From Donghicola mangrovi (GTDB lineage: Bacteria > Pseudomonadota > Alphaproteobacteria > Rhodobacterales > Rhodobacteraceae), in NCBI RefSeq assembly GCF_013377535.1, contig NZ_JABCJE010000012.1, forward strand, positions 41,340 to 105,339: a stretch of DNA of 64,000 nucleotides, read 5' to 3'. Under the pieces are notes generated by a model that saw only the letters and a list, made by a program, of their open reading frames with translations, made no database searches and was not told the DNA's origin. A program made the position numbers and the translations under genes. Every line of letters starts with the position of its first letter. Within the stretch, counting starts at the first letter, position 1. This document shows positions 44,609 through 54,152 of this stretch, piece after piece.

Positions 44609-46507
44609 CTATCCATTTACCAAGCGTTTGAAGCGATCGCTCGACTGCAAGAGTTCTGCATAGCTACCGCGGGCAACGATCTGGCCGCGGTCTAGCAGGA
44701 TGATTTGGTCGCAGTTTTTAACTGTTTCCAAGCGGTGCGCGATCATAATGATGGTCCTCTGACCGGCAAGCTGATCGATTGCCTCCATCACAGCGGCCTC
44801 GGTTCGATTATCAAGGGCTGATGTGGCCTCATCAAAAATCAGAACATCCGGATTGCGATAGAGCGCGCGAGCGATCCCTATCCGTTGCCGCTGACCGCCG
44901 GACAGCCTGACGCCCCCCTCACCCACTGAGGTCAAATAGCCATCAGCCAGTTCGTTCTCGACAAAGTCATGCAGTCGAGCCGCTTTAGCCGCGCGTTTCA
45001 CGGCGTCGAGGTCGATATCAGCCTCAGAAACACCAAACGCGATGTTCGCTGCGATACTGTCATCGCTCAGAAAAATCTGCTGCGGGACATAACCAATAGA
45101 TTTTTGCCATCGCCGGGCGATCAACGCCTGCCCATCCAAAGTCGACGCGCCCGCTGACGCTGGTAACAGACCCATTAGCAAATCTATCAGCGTGCTTTTG
45201 CCAGCCCCGGTTCCGCCAACGATTCCCAGGGTCGACATTGCAGGAATACTGAGATTGATGTTGGAGATGGCAGGCGCATCAGCCCTTGGAAACTGGAAGC
45301 TGACATCTTTCAATTCAATGACATGGTTAAAGCCCTGCTTGTCGGACTCATGAATGGTCGAGACCGATCCTGTAGTGGAAGTATTGGCGGCAAGCGTGCT
45401 TAACGCGTTGCTGGAAAAGCGCATCAGGCTGATGTCTGCAAAAATCTGCTGAAGCGCTGGGAAAAGCTTCAGGCTCGCCATGCCGAGCAGACCGAACAAC
45501 GGCATAAGTTGTGCCGTTCCGCCGCCCGAAGCGAAGCTAATGAGGATAAGCGAAACGAACCCGCCATAGATCACCGCTTCCAAAGCAAATTTGGGCATTT
45601 GCCCAAGAACAATGGCACGCGAGTGCGCCTCGGCCATACCCTTGGCAGATGGGCGAAACCCAGAGATCGCAACATCTTCCTGACCAGCTGCTTTGATTTC
45701 TTTGATGCCACCGCCTATCTCGGCGATTTTCTGAAACCGCGCTTCGTTGTGAAGGACACGTTCGCTTCCTGCGCGTTGCAGAGGTTTGCGCAGGACCAAG
45801 AGGGCAATCCCATAAACCAGCACAAGCATCATCGTCGCCCCAAGTGCGACCGCAGGCTGAGCCAGGAACAGAAACCCAATAATCAAGAGTGCAACCGTCA
45901 CATTGGTTAACAACATGATCGACGGCAAGACGGCCTGCTGAACTACAAGGTCCACCTCGGACAGCAAGGTTTGACTGAGTGCAGAGGTATTCCGTTGCAG
46001 ATGCCAAGGATATGGCTTGGACAGATAATCTGCGAGAATCCGGCGCGAGATCGAACGCCCGCGCATCATCGCGAAGCGTGTTTGAAGGTAGCTTCCGATG
46101 GCGCGGAACACCATGCCTACGATCAGAACGCACAGTACCAACACACCGAAAATCAAGGTGAATTGTGTCGGTTCCGTTATGCTAAGACGTTTTGCGACCT
46201 GCGCGTACACTTCGTTTGTCGAGAAAAGAGTGGGGTCTCCGACAAGCTTGAGAAAGGGGAAAATCGCGGCAACTCCGGTCATCTCGAGAAGAGCCATAAA
46301 TATGGACACTCCCACCAAGCCAATGAATGAAAACCGTTCGGGCCGATCAAGCAGAGCCCAGATATGCCTGTAATTTTGCAGCATACACCTGAAAACCAGC
46401 GCCCTGAAAACACGGGAGCTCTTTTTAAAAATCAGAAACAATATGGGAAGTTTACCTAGAAAATCTGGCTTGGTCCAAACAATACTTCGGCCAAGGGAGG
46501 AAATCAC
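44609..46507 (-). CDS. ABC exporter, fused permease and ATPase (PglK/MsbA-like), second copy
   Basis: 632 residues from GTG 46507, which overlaps the TGA of the upstream acyltransferase gene (GTGA). ATG 46384 is an alternative start that would remove a basic N-terminal stretch. Six membrane segments (about 60-355) precede the ATPase with GGTGAGKST (about 429), LSGGQRQRIGIARAL, VLIFDEATSALD and IAHRLETVKN. It is closely related to the exporter at 38124. It is the last gene of the long minus-strand operon that begins at 54152. Confidence 0.88.
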   Translation of the reverse strand: MISSLGRSIVWTKPDFLGKLPILFLIFKKSSRVFRALVFRCMLQNYRHIWALLDRPERFSFIGLVGVSIFMALLEMTGVAAIFPFLKLVGDPTLFSTNEVYAQVAKRLSITEPTQFTLIFGVLVLCVLIVGMVFRAIGSYLQTRFAMMRGRSISRRILADYLSKPYPWHLQRNTSALSQTLLSEVDLVVQQAVLPSIMLLTNVTVALLIIGFLFLAQPAVALGATMMLVLVYGIALLVLRKPLQRAGSERVLHNEARFQKIAEIGGGIKEIKAAGQEDVAISGFRPSAKGMAEAHSRAIVLGQMPKFALEAVIYGGFVSLILISFASGGGTAQLMPLFGLLGMASLKLFPALQQIFADISLMRFSSNALSTLAANTSTTGSVSTIHESDKQGFNHVIELKDVSFQFPRADAPAISNINLSIPAMSTLGIVGGTGAGKSTLIDLLMGLLPASAGASTLDGQALIARRWQKSIGYVPQQIFLSDDSIAANIAFGVSEADIDLDAVKRAAKAARLHDFVENELADGYLTSVGEGGVRLSGGQRQRIGIARALYRNPDVLIFDEATSALDNRTEAAVMEAIDQLAGQRTIIMIAHRLETVKNCDQIILLDRGQIVARGSYAELLQSSDRFKRLVNG

Positions 46508-48483
46508 GGGTACGTTTGCGCTGACTGCATCGCGAGTTTGACGCTGTCATCCACGAGCGGAAGCATCTCTCGAAGAAGCACTGGCAGGACATGATCACGC
46601 GCGGCGAGCACGCTTAGGTGATCATCGTCGGCATAGAGCAGGCCACCGGTTTGGCCGCTCACCCTGATGCTGTTAATACTCTGGGAAAGTTCGATAAATT
46701 CTGCGCCAAATCTTTGGGCCAACTCGCGCAAATTCCTCTCCGCTTCTTTGACCCGCTCCAGTGAACCGGACGATGGGGGGCGATTGGTTAACGTAAATCC
46801 CAGACGTTCGCGCGCAAGGAACGCTCTTGGAACATCGAGGCCAATCTCGGGGACTGGCCCCAAGATCACAACGCGCTTGTGCATCATTTGAAGCTGCGAC
46901 AGCGTTGACGCGAGGCTGGCGAGCACGTCAGCCTCTCCAACTCCGGCATTAGAGAATTTCTGCGGTCCGCCCGCTTCTTCCTTGCTTCGCGTGCCGGTCA
47001 GAACCAGAGGCCACCGAGCGTGCATGACTACGGTTTCAGGCGCATTGCTCTGCCTTAACCATTTGATAACCGAACTGTTGTTAGCCGCGCAGCCGAATCC
47101 CGAAGGTCGATCACTGCGATCAATCCCAAGGATCGGCGGACATCCTGCTTTGGCAGCCGCTTCGATCCGCATTCCGGCTTGCTGACCCCAGTCGTCCATC
47201 GCGGGTAACAGGGCGCCAGCATGGGAGTCGCCCCAAAAGAACACCCTCTGACCGGTCGATCCGCCGATCAGGCAGGGACCAACCTTTATCGGTCGATCCA
47301 TGCAGGCGTCGTGTACCTTACCGGGTAGTACAGCTGTTTGATAGGTTTCGAGCACTTGTTGGTTAATTCGCTGCGGGACGCCGTGCTCCCGAGTGATCAC
47401 GACCGAAAGGCAGGCGATCCCTATGCACCAAGGCGCGATAGTCGCGACGTTAACGGGCCAGAGCTCTTCTCTGCGCATCGGCTCTTCGATCAGGCGCTGA
47501 GTCAGATAAGCCAAGAAAAATGAGAGCAAAATCGAGGCGATACCCAGTTCGATCGGCAGTTTGAAATAGCCCGAAGTCAGACGAAATGCCACCTGAACCG
47601 GCCAGTGCCAGAGGTATAGGCTGTAGGACGACAGCCCGATGGCAACCGGAATTGAACTGCCAAGGAGACCCGAAACTCGGTTAACCTGACGCCCTCCGAG
47701 TATCACACATGTTGCACCCAGAACAGGCACCAACGCCGCGACGCCTGGCGTTCTGGTCTCGGCCGAAAAGGCAAGGACTGCGTAGGCGATCAAGGTGATC
47801 CCAGCCAAAGTGGAAAAAGCCCCCGTAAAGGCGCTGACCCTGGGCCACGGAATGGCAGCGACTAAGACACCGAAACCAAACTCCCAAATGCGGGGCGGCA
47901 TCAGGTAAAAGCCTGCCGTTGGGTGCATTTGCGTAAACCACTGGCTACCCCAGAAGGCCAGAGCGGTCCCCAGTGCGACAATCAGCCAGATGATCTTTGG
48001 ACTGAAGCGGTACAGCAAGGCCAAGAAACAGGGGAAAATCAGGTAAAATTGCTCCTCGACCGATAGTGACCAAGTATGGAGCATAGGCGTGATTTCGGCT
48101 GCCGCGCCGAAATAGTCACCAGTGTTCTGCCACATCCAGACGTTTGACCCGAGCGCCAGAACAGCCAGCACCGACCGACCGAATTGCTCAAAGTCGGTTG
48201 GGGTCATGATGACCCAGCCCATCAAAAGCGACGCATTTATTACGGTAAAGAGAGCCGGCAACAGTCGCTTTGCACGGCGTGAATAGAATGAGAAGAGCGA
48301 AAACCGCCCCTCTCGCAGTTCGGACATGAGGATTGTCGAAATTAGATAGCCGGATATGACGAAAAATACGTCAACACCGACAAATCCGCCCTCGAACCCC
48401 GGTATTCCAGCGTGTCCAAGGACCACAGGCATGACCGCCAAGGCTCGAAGTCCATCGATGTCAGCACGGTACGGGGTCGTCAT
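46504..48483 (-). CDS. Acyltransferase-3 membrane protein with C-terminal SGNH domain, second copy
   Basis: 659 residues from ATG 48483 with GGAG 8 bases upstream. The N-terminal acyltransferase-3 domain has YRADIDGLRALAVM, FFVISGYLIS and RRAKRLLPALF and about ten membrane segments (to about 345). The C-terminal SGNH domain has FFWGDSHAGALL with the catalytic Ser and a DDDHLS block at the end. It is a relative of the 31714 protein and should acylate the polymer or its precursor. It lies inside the module II operon, between the esterase and ABC exporter genes. Confidence 0.9.
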   Translation of the reverse strand: MTTPYRADIDGLRALAVMPVVLGHAGIPGFEGGFVGVDVFFVISGYLISTILMSELREGRFSLFSFYSRRAKRLLPALFTVINASLLMGWVIMTPTDFEQFGRSVLAVLALGSNVWMWQNTGDYFGAAAEITPMLHTWSLSVEEQFYLIFPCFLALLYRFSPKIIWLIVALGTALAFWGSQWFTQMHPTAGFYLMPPRIWEFGFGVLVAAIPWPRVSAFTGAFSTLAGITLIAYAVLAFSAETRTPGVAALVPVLGATCVILGGRQVNRVSGLLGSSIPVAIGLSSYSLYLWHWPVQVAFRLTSGYFKLPIELGIASILLSFFLAYLTQRLIEEPMRREELWPVNVATIAPWCIGIACLSVVITREHGVPQRINQQVLETYQTAVLPGKVHDACMDRPIKVGPCLIGGSTGQRVFFWGDSHAGALLPAMDDWGQQAGMRIEAAAKAGCPPILGIDRSDRPSGFGCAANNSSVIKWLRQSNAPETVVMHARWPLVLTGTRSKEEAGGPQKFSNAGVGEADVLASLASTLSQLQMMHKRVVILGPVPEIGLDVPRAFLARERLGFTLTNRPPSSGSLERVKEAERNLRELAQRFGAEFIELSQSINSIRVSGQTGGLLYADDDHLSVLAARDHVLPVLLREMLPLVDDSVKLAMQSAQTYP

Positions 48484-48545
48484 TGCGATGTCTCCGGAAC
48501 TGGTTTTCCAGATCCGGAGAGTGCCGAAGCAAGGTTAATAATGCC

Positions 48546-49949
48546 CTAAGCGGTAAACTGGACACCGATCACACCACAGCCGTGCGAGGGCGTTCTATCT
48601 GGCGTCAGTGTGATGCTCTCAGCGGTCCCGACTTCGCGCGTAGAAAAGGAGGTCGCAAAAACATTTCCGCTGCCCTCGACCAACACTGTACCCTCGCCAG
48701 AGAACGGCAATTCACCAACGGTATCGACAGCGTAAACCATGAACGCCATCCCTTCCGCCCCGCCTGTTAACGTTAATGCCCCCGTCCCCACAGAGGTCTG
48801 AACATCAGCGAGCGTGATATTCCGGATTCGCCAGATCGAAATCGCGCCCCCTAACGGCTGCTTCTGCCAGGTACAAGCCACCGGCAAAAGGGGGCTCAAG
48901 GGATCGACGGTCAAAGTAACCGTCGATGCGGATAGCGCCAGTCGCGTGGTAACCACGGTCACAGAACGGCTCAGGATCGTCGCGCTTTGCCCCGCAATCC
49001 ACACGGCGTCAGGATAGGCATTTCCACTGGACCGATGAGCGGCGGTTAGCATCAGCAGGGTATCACCTGCTCTCACGTCATAGGCGGCGATGTCGAAATT
49101 GTTCCAGTCAGGGATGCCCGCAGACTGCCAGATGAGCGCGACATCGGGTTGCGAAACCTCCTCTGAAAGCGCCCCGAGGGCCGCGTAATCCAACTGGCCG
49201 AGCACCTCTTGCGAGTTGCGATCAAAGTGAAGGCCATCCCCTATATCGGTTAAACCATCATAGGTTTCCGGAGCCAAATCCCGACCGAGGGCCACGGATG
49301 GCGCCACCGACGGCAGTTCTCGGATCTGAGCGCGGACCCGAGCAAAATCAGTACCTGATGTTGAGGCAAAATTGCCCGGCTCCCCCCAAACAAAGGGAAT
49401 TTCCGCAGAGTATCGATCTCGGATACGCGCGATCAGTTCCAGAGCATTCCATTGATAGCAGGCGTTTTTCTGGCCCGCATCGCGCTCACCGTTCTGCATC
49501 AGGCCTGCTACGATTTCGGCATCAGGTGCTTGCTCGAGCAAACTGTCCAGCAATCGAACCATTTCGTTAAACAACACGCCAGAGCCGTCGGCATACCATT
49601 CGTCTTTGAAACCGGTCCCCCCACGTGCCGCGGGCAGCACGATTAGCTCCCTATCCGGATGGGCCCCACACCAGTGGGTCGCGAAAACCCGTACCGCATG
49701 CCCTGGACCTTCATCGTAGTCTGCGGTCGCGCCCGGAACCGAGGGCACCCAATTAAGGTTCTTGGTCGGCGGCACCAGAGTTTCCGTCGCGGGATCGAAA
49801 ATACTTACCTTCGCTGGCCAAAGCGCAGTGGCATCCGCGCCAGAGCGGTCAACCATATTTGACTGTCCCATCGCCAACAAAATAGCGGGCCGACTGCCTC
49901 TGTGAGCAGACCGGACCGCTGAAACACTCGACCCCACTGAAATCATCAT
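48546..49949 (-). CDS. SASA/SGNH-type esterase domain protein without signal peptide
   Basis: 467 residues from ATG 49949, fixed by a perfect GGAGGT six bases upstream. Residues about 20-265 form an SGNH hydrolase of the sialate O-acetylesterase (SASA) group: LLAMGQSNMVDRSG with Ser30 as nucleophile, LPAARGGTGF and GLHFDRNS with the likely His. Residues about 270-467 are all-beta, perhaps a carbohydrate-binding or trimeric fibre-like domain. There is no signal peptide or membrane segment, unusual for an enzyme acting on exported polymer. It may remove acyl groups from precursors in the cytoplasm or leave the cell by another route. Confidence 0.72.
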   Translation of the reverse strand: MMISVGSSVSAVRSAHRGSRPAILLAMGQSNMVDRSGADATALWPAKVSIFDPATETLVPPTKNLNWVPSVPGATADYDEGPGHAVRVFATHWCGAHPDRELIVLPAARGGTGFKDEWYADGSGVLFNEMVRLLDSLLEQAPDAEIVAGLMQNGERDAGQKNACYQWNALELIARIRDRYSAEIPFVWGEPGNFASTSGTDFARVRAQIRELPSVAPSVALGRDLAPETYDGLTDIGDGLHFDRNSQEVLGQLDYAALGALSEEVSQPDVALIWQSAGIPDWNNFDIAAYDVRAGDTLLMLTAAHRSSGNAYPDAVWIAGQSATILSRSVTVVTTRLALSASTVTLTVDPLSPLLPVACTWQKQPLGGAISIWRIRNITLADVQTSVGTGALTLTGGAEGMAFMVYAVDTVGELPFSGEGTVLVEGSGNVFATSFSTREVGTAESITLTPDRTPSHGCGVIGVQFTA

Positions 49950-50038
49950 CGCCGCACCTCCGCTATGCCCGAAACGGGCTGGAACATCCGGCAGGAACAT
50001 TGCGGTCTAGGGTTAACTCAGTGGAAAGACACCGTTCG

Positions 50039-50911
50039 CTAAACGCTTAATCCAACGACTTGACGCAACATCCAAGCCGACCGCAATCCGCGCAGCCGGA
50101 GCAGGGTTAACGCTGTTGATCGTTTTTCCGCGCCCGTTAACTTTGAGGATTGGAACACGCGCCGCAGATGCACCAGTCCCGACAGTGCCACCATCACGGC
50201 CCGCGCCACCCAAAGACCCGAGGCAAAGCGTCTTTGCCGATGCGCAGCCCATGCTTCTCGGGTGAGGCGGACCCATTTTTTACGCAAGGCTGACCAATCC
50301 GATCGTGAAGGATGCGCCACCCTCAATTCCGGCGCAAAGATGATGTCGGCGCCTGTGCGAACGGCGCGCTGACACCATTCCTTGTCTTCGGGAACACCGT
50401 CAATGAATGGGCCTGCGCGATAGAAAATATGTCGCCGTGTCAACATGTTGGCAGTCACCGCAAAGCCCAGTTCCTGCACATAGGACCGGCAATCAAAGGC
50501 GAAAACAGTCTCGAACCCTTGGGCACCGTTGCGGGGTGGGCCGCTCTCGTCAAAGACCGTGACGTCACCTCCGATAATATCCGCCTTGTCACAAACGGCT
50601 CGGGCCTGTGCGAACCAGTCATCGGCGGGTACACAATCGGCGTCCAGAAACCATAGCCGCGGCGCACTGGTTTCCGACACACCTCGGTTGCGGGCGTTTG
50701 CTGCACCCTTGCGCGTTTCAACCACGACCCGCAGGCCCGGAAAATCGCTCATGTCACCCAAAGGTGGCTGTGACCCGTTATCAACCACGATCACCTCGAC
50801 ATCCGATGGAACGCCCCCACGCCATAGCGCCGACAAGCACCGATCCAGCCGCGTATGATCGTTAAAATGCGGGATGATCACGGCTGCGAAGGGGACCTCA
50901 GTAGTAGTCAT
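50039..50911 (-). CDS. Family 2 glycosyltransferase
   Basis: 290 residues. Motifs are AAVIIPHFNDHTRLDRCLSAL, VIVVDNGSQ, GAANARNRG, LWFLDADCVP (DxD-type, about 88-97) and EDKEWCQR. A membrane-associated helical region (about 225-250) follows the core. The start overlaps the end of the BY-kinase gene by 14 bases, so translation is coupled and the enzyme belongs to module II. Confidence 0.87.
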   Translation of the reverse strand: MTTTEVPFAAVIIPHFNDHTRLDRCLSALWRGGVPSDVEVIVVDNGSQPPLGDMSDFPGLRVVVETRKGAANARNRGVSETSAPRLWFLDADCVPADDWFAQARAVCDKADIIGGDVTVFDESGPPRNGAQGFETVFAFDCRSYVQELGFAVTANMLTRRHIFYRAGPFIDGVPEDKEWCQRAVRTGADIIFAPELRVAHPSRSDWSALRKKWVRLTREAWAAHRQRRFASGLWVARAVMVALSGLVHLRRVFQSSKLTGAEKRSTALTLLRLRGLRSAWMLRQVVGLSV

Positions 50912-51740
50912 GATAAGAGCCGGTGTATTCGTCGGAATAGTTGCACTTGTTCAGAACAATACCGGCGACATTGGTTAACTCGGCGACCTGTCGCTCGAGA
51001 ATGTCGATCTGTTTCACCGGCGTCTTTTCCGCCTCGATCACGATCAGGGCGGCATCTACCCAGCGCAAAAATCCATGTGCATCGTCGGCGACCATCATCG
51101 GGGGCATGTCAAAGAGGATCAGATCGGTCGAGTATTTCTCCTCGATCTGCTTGATGAAATCTTCGGTCCGCTGGCTTTGCAAGAGTTCCGCAGGTTGGTG
51201 AACCGGCAGGTCATTCATGGCAAACGCCATGTTCATCCCCAGCCGGCGAACGTGACGCTCGAACGGGATCTCGCCCCGCAGAACCTGCCCCATGTTGTTT
51301 TGTAAATGCTGCCCGAGCAGACGCCCCATCGACGGGCGCCGCAGGTCAAAGTCGATGGCCATCGCGTGGATGTCCTTTTGCCGCGCAAAGGACAGCGCGA
51401 GGTTGGCCACCGTGGTCGATTTCCCCGCATCGGCGTTCGCCGATAGGATCGCCACCCGCTTCCATTTATGTTGGCGCACCAACCGCAGTAATTTCGTCCG
51501 CAGTAGGTCAAATGGCGCCGCATCCGCCCCGCCCTTGTAAGCGAACAGACGGTGAAGCTGCCAAACGTCGGTGTTTACCTCCATCTCGGGCAAACTCTGC
51601 CAAACTTCGTCGATCGCAGCCGTGCGCCGACGGCGGGTCTGGCCAAAATTCCCTCGGGGTTTACGCAGACGCGCGGGTTCTCCGACCACGGTTTCCCGTT
51701 GGGCGCGGGCCTTTTGCAGTGCTGCCTGAAGTCGTTCCAT
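50898..51740 (-). CDS. CpsD-type bacterial tyrosine kinase, stand-alone
   Basis: 280 residues. It is the separate kinase half of a Wzz/kinase pair: Walker A LSANADAGKSTT (99-110), Walker A' IDFDLRRP (129-136) and Walker B LILFDMPP. The C-terminus has five tyrosines in its last 15 residues (CNYSDEYTGSYHDYY), the autophosphorylation cluster. It works at the inner membrane with the chain-length protein encoded just upstream (10 bases away). It matches the EpsG/XrtA-associated kinase type of exosortase EPS loci. Confidence 0.9.
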   Translation of the reverse strand: MERLQAALQKARAQRETVVGEPARLRKPRGNFGQTRRRRTAAIDEVWQSLPEMEVNTDVWQLHRLFAYKGGADAAPFDLLRTKLLRLVRQHKWKRVAILSANADAGKSTTVANLALSFARQKDIHAMAIDFDLRRPSMGRLLGQHLQNNMGQVLRGEIPFERHVRRLGMNMAFAMNDLPVHQPAELLQSQRTEDFIKQIEEKYSTDLILFDMPPMMVADDAHGFLRWVDAALIVIEAEKTPVKQIDILERQVAELTNVAGIVLNKCNYSDEYTGSYHDYY

Positions 51741-51750
51741 CCTAGCCTCC

Positions 51751-53289
51751 TCAGCCGCGCAGATGAAGTTTGTCCATGACCCGCTCGGCGATCAGGTCGA
51801 GGGGCAGGTAATAAAGATGAAGCGCATAAATGCTGGCAGGGATCACGGTGATGACCACCAGAACCACCGTCGCAAAGGACAGCCGCCGGATCATTTTCTG
51901 CCGCCGCGTCCGCAAATAAGGAATCGTCGCAATCGGGGTGATCCCCAGACGTTTCACCAGATCTGCGGGGCGCCGCACCGTGCGGTTCAGCATCTCGAGA
52001 CCTGCGATCAGCGCCAGGCCCACCAGAATGCCAAAGCCCGTGCCGCCACCCGCAATCAGCGAACGGTTCGGCTTGGTCGGAGAGGACGGCGCGGTCGGCT
52101 GTTCGACCACAGTAATCCGCTGCCCACGCGACAAAGCCTCGATCCGTTCGCCGGTCGAGGCGCGCGCCAAGCGGTCCACCGCCTGATTATACTGCTCCTG
52201 CACGTTTTGATGATCCCGCTCCAGCGCCTCAAGCGCGATGGCGTTTGCTGGGGTCAAATCGATGCTCTGGGTCAGGATTTGCATCTGCGCTTCCAGCTGG
52301 GTTTTCTGTTCGGTCAGATAGGCCAGGCGGGTGTCGATCTCTTCCATCTGCAGCTTGAACATCGCCCGCGCGGGGTCGGTTTCGGTGACCCCATCCTGTT
52401 GGCGCAGCGCGGTGCTAACGGATTTCTGCGCCTGTGCCACCTGAGAGCGCAGCGCCAGGACCCGTGGGTGGTTCTCGGAATAGATGGACAGGACGCTGTT
52501 AAGCTCGTTCTCAAGTTCCTGTAGACGCACCTCTTCGGGGGTTTGGGCCGCGCCTGCATCCACCCGTCCGGTCGAATTGAAAATCTGAGTCAACCGCTCG
52601 CGCTGATCACCCAGTCCGGTGATCTCGTGTTCGATCTGCAACATCCGGTCCTGCTGGTTCAGCAGCAGCGTGCGCCGATACTCCAGACTTTCGGGCAAAG
52701 CATCGGAATGATCGTTCTTGAAGGTCAGGATTTTGGCGCTTTGGGCGCTCAACTCGGCCCCAAGACGATCCACCTCCTGTTCAAAGAACTCCTGCGTCTG
52801 GCCAGCGCGGGTCGTGCGATAGGTCGCATCCTCGCGCAGAATCAGGGTCAGGTATTCGTTCAGGACACCGGCCGCTTTCTGAGGATCGGTCGCCTCGAAG
52901 CTGATGCTCATCAGCGTGGCTTCCTGCCGGCCGGCGGAAATCCGGATGCTGGTCCGCGCCCGCATCGCGTCCACGATCTGGTCAGGCGACATCTCTGCCA
53001 CATTTTCCGGCACACCAAGTTTGCGCGAGATGTCCAGCATATTTGCCCGCGTCAGAAGTCGCGTTTCGAATATCTGCAACTGCTCTTGCGGCGATGTCTG
53101 GACGGTCGACTCGGCCAAGTCACCGGGAATTTGCGAACTCTCGACCAAAAGCTTCACTTGGCTAACATATGCCGGCGGCAAACTGATCGCAGTGAGAATT
53201 GCGAGGGTCGAAATGCCCCCTGCAACCAGCAAAAACCAGGGCAATCGCCTGAGAAAGATCGCAAATGCGTACTTCAGCTCGTGCATCAA
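51751..53289 (-). CDS. Wzz/GumC-type chain-length determinant of exosortase EPS system
   Basis: 512 residues with an N-terminal membrane segment (about 17-37) and a second at about 415-437, flanking a periplasmic domain with long coiled coils (about 160-390). An extra hydrophobic segment lies near 470-490, an arrangement seen in the EpsF/XrtA-associated chain-length proteins. There is no kinase domain; the separate kinase follows directly. The start overlaps the stop of the AAA ATPase gene by 4 bases. It should control polymer length and engage the Wza-like protein at 58172. Confidence 0.88.
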   Translation of the reverse strand: MMHELKYAFAIFLRRLPWFLLVAGGISTLAILTAISLPPAYVSQVKLLVESSQIPGDLAESTVQTSPQEQLQIFETRLLTRANMLDISRKLGVPENVAEMSPDQIVDAMRARTSIRISAGRQEATLMSISFEATDPQKAAGVLNEYLTLILREDATYRTTRAGQTQEFFEQEVDRLGAELSAQSAKILTFKNDHSDALPESLEYRRTLLLNQQDRMLQIEHEITGLGDQRERLTQIFNSTGRVDAGAAQTPEEVRLQELENELNSVLSIYSENHPRVLALRSQVAQAQKSVSTALRQQDGVTETDPARAMFKLQMEEIDTRLAYLTEQKTQLEAQMQILTQSIDLTPANAIALEALERDHQNVQEQYNQAVDRLARASTGERIEALSRGQRITVVEQPTAPSSPTKPNRSLIAGGGTGFGILVGLALIAGLEMLNRTVRRPADLVKRLGITPIATIPYLRTRRQKMIRRLSFATVVLVVITVIPASIYALHLYYLPLDLIAERVMDKLHLRG

Positions 53290-54152
53290 GCCTGTTTCTC
53301 CTTCTGAGCCCCACCCAAAAGTTGCGCGCCAAAGAACACCCCATCCTCCAGCACGGCATCGACCGTCTCGGCCGACACAAATTCTTCGTCATCCGTCCAA
53401 GCATACATCATGGACAGGTCGCATAACTGATTGATCAACCTAGGAATTCCATCAGTACTGTCGAAAATACGGTGAACGGCATCCGCGGTGATCTCTTCGC
53501 CATCACCGCCCGCGATCCGCAGCCTGTGGCGGATGTAATCGCGGACGCCCGCCTCGTTCATGGCCCCAAGGTGAAAGCTAGCCGCAACCCGTTGCGCCAA
53601 CTGACGCAACTGGGGCTGTAACACCAAATCGTGCAGCTCAGGTTGCCCCACCAGGATCAGCTGGAACAGCTCGTCCTTGTTCGAGTTCACGTTGGTTAAC
53701 ATCCGCAGTTCTTCGAGGGATTCCGCAGACAGGTTCTGCGCCTCGTCGATGATCAGGATGATCCGACGCCCCTCGGCGTATTCGTGCACCATAAAGTCCA
53801 CGAGCGCCTGATAGAGGTCGACATAGTCCGCATGATCCTCTGGCACCTCGATCCCGAAGGCATTCAGCGCCCACCGGATCAGCTCTCCTCGACCGCCGGT
53901 GGCGTTGGAAATAAGGCCAACTGTCAGCTCCTCTTCCATGCGGTTCAGCAGCTGACGCAGCAACGTGGTTTTACCCGAACCGATCTCGCCGGTGACCAGC
54001 GTGATGGGCGCACGGGAAAGGATGCCGATCTCCAGCACCGAGTAGGCCCTACGATGTTGGGGCGACCAGAACAGAAACTCAGGATCGGGTAACAGGGTAA
54101 ACGGACGCTGTTTGAGCCCGAAATGGGCGGCGTACATCGCACCGGAAGACAT
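53286..54152 (-). CDS. ExeA/XrtA-associated AAA ATPase
   Basis: 288 residues from ATG 54152, supported by AAAGG 9 bases upstream. N-terminus MYAAHFGLKQRPFTLLPDP is typical of the ExeA/GspA-like ATPases found with exosortase EPS operons. Walker A VTGEIGSGKTTLL is at 53-65, Walker B ILIIDEAQNL near 130, and the sensor region VGQPEL follows. It is cytoplasmic. Its exact job in EPS assembly is unknown. It is the first gene of the seven-gene minus-strand operon reaching to 44609. Confidence 0.88.
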   Translation of the reverse strand: MSSGAMYAAHFGLKQRPFTLLPDPEFLFWSPQHRRAYSVLEIGILSRAPITLVTGEIGSGKTTLLRQLLNRMEEELTVGLISNATGGRGELIRWALNAFGIEVPEDHADYVDLYQALVDFMVHEYAEGRRIILIIDEAQNLSAESLEELRMLTNVNSNKDELFQLILVGQPELHDLVLQPQLRQLAQRVAASFHLGAMNEAGVRDYIRHRLRIAGGDGEEITADAVHRIFDSTDGIPRLINQLCDLSMMYAWTDDEEFVSAETVDAVLEDGVFFGAQLLGGAQKEKQA

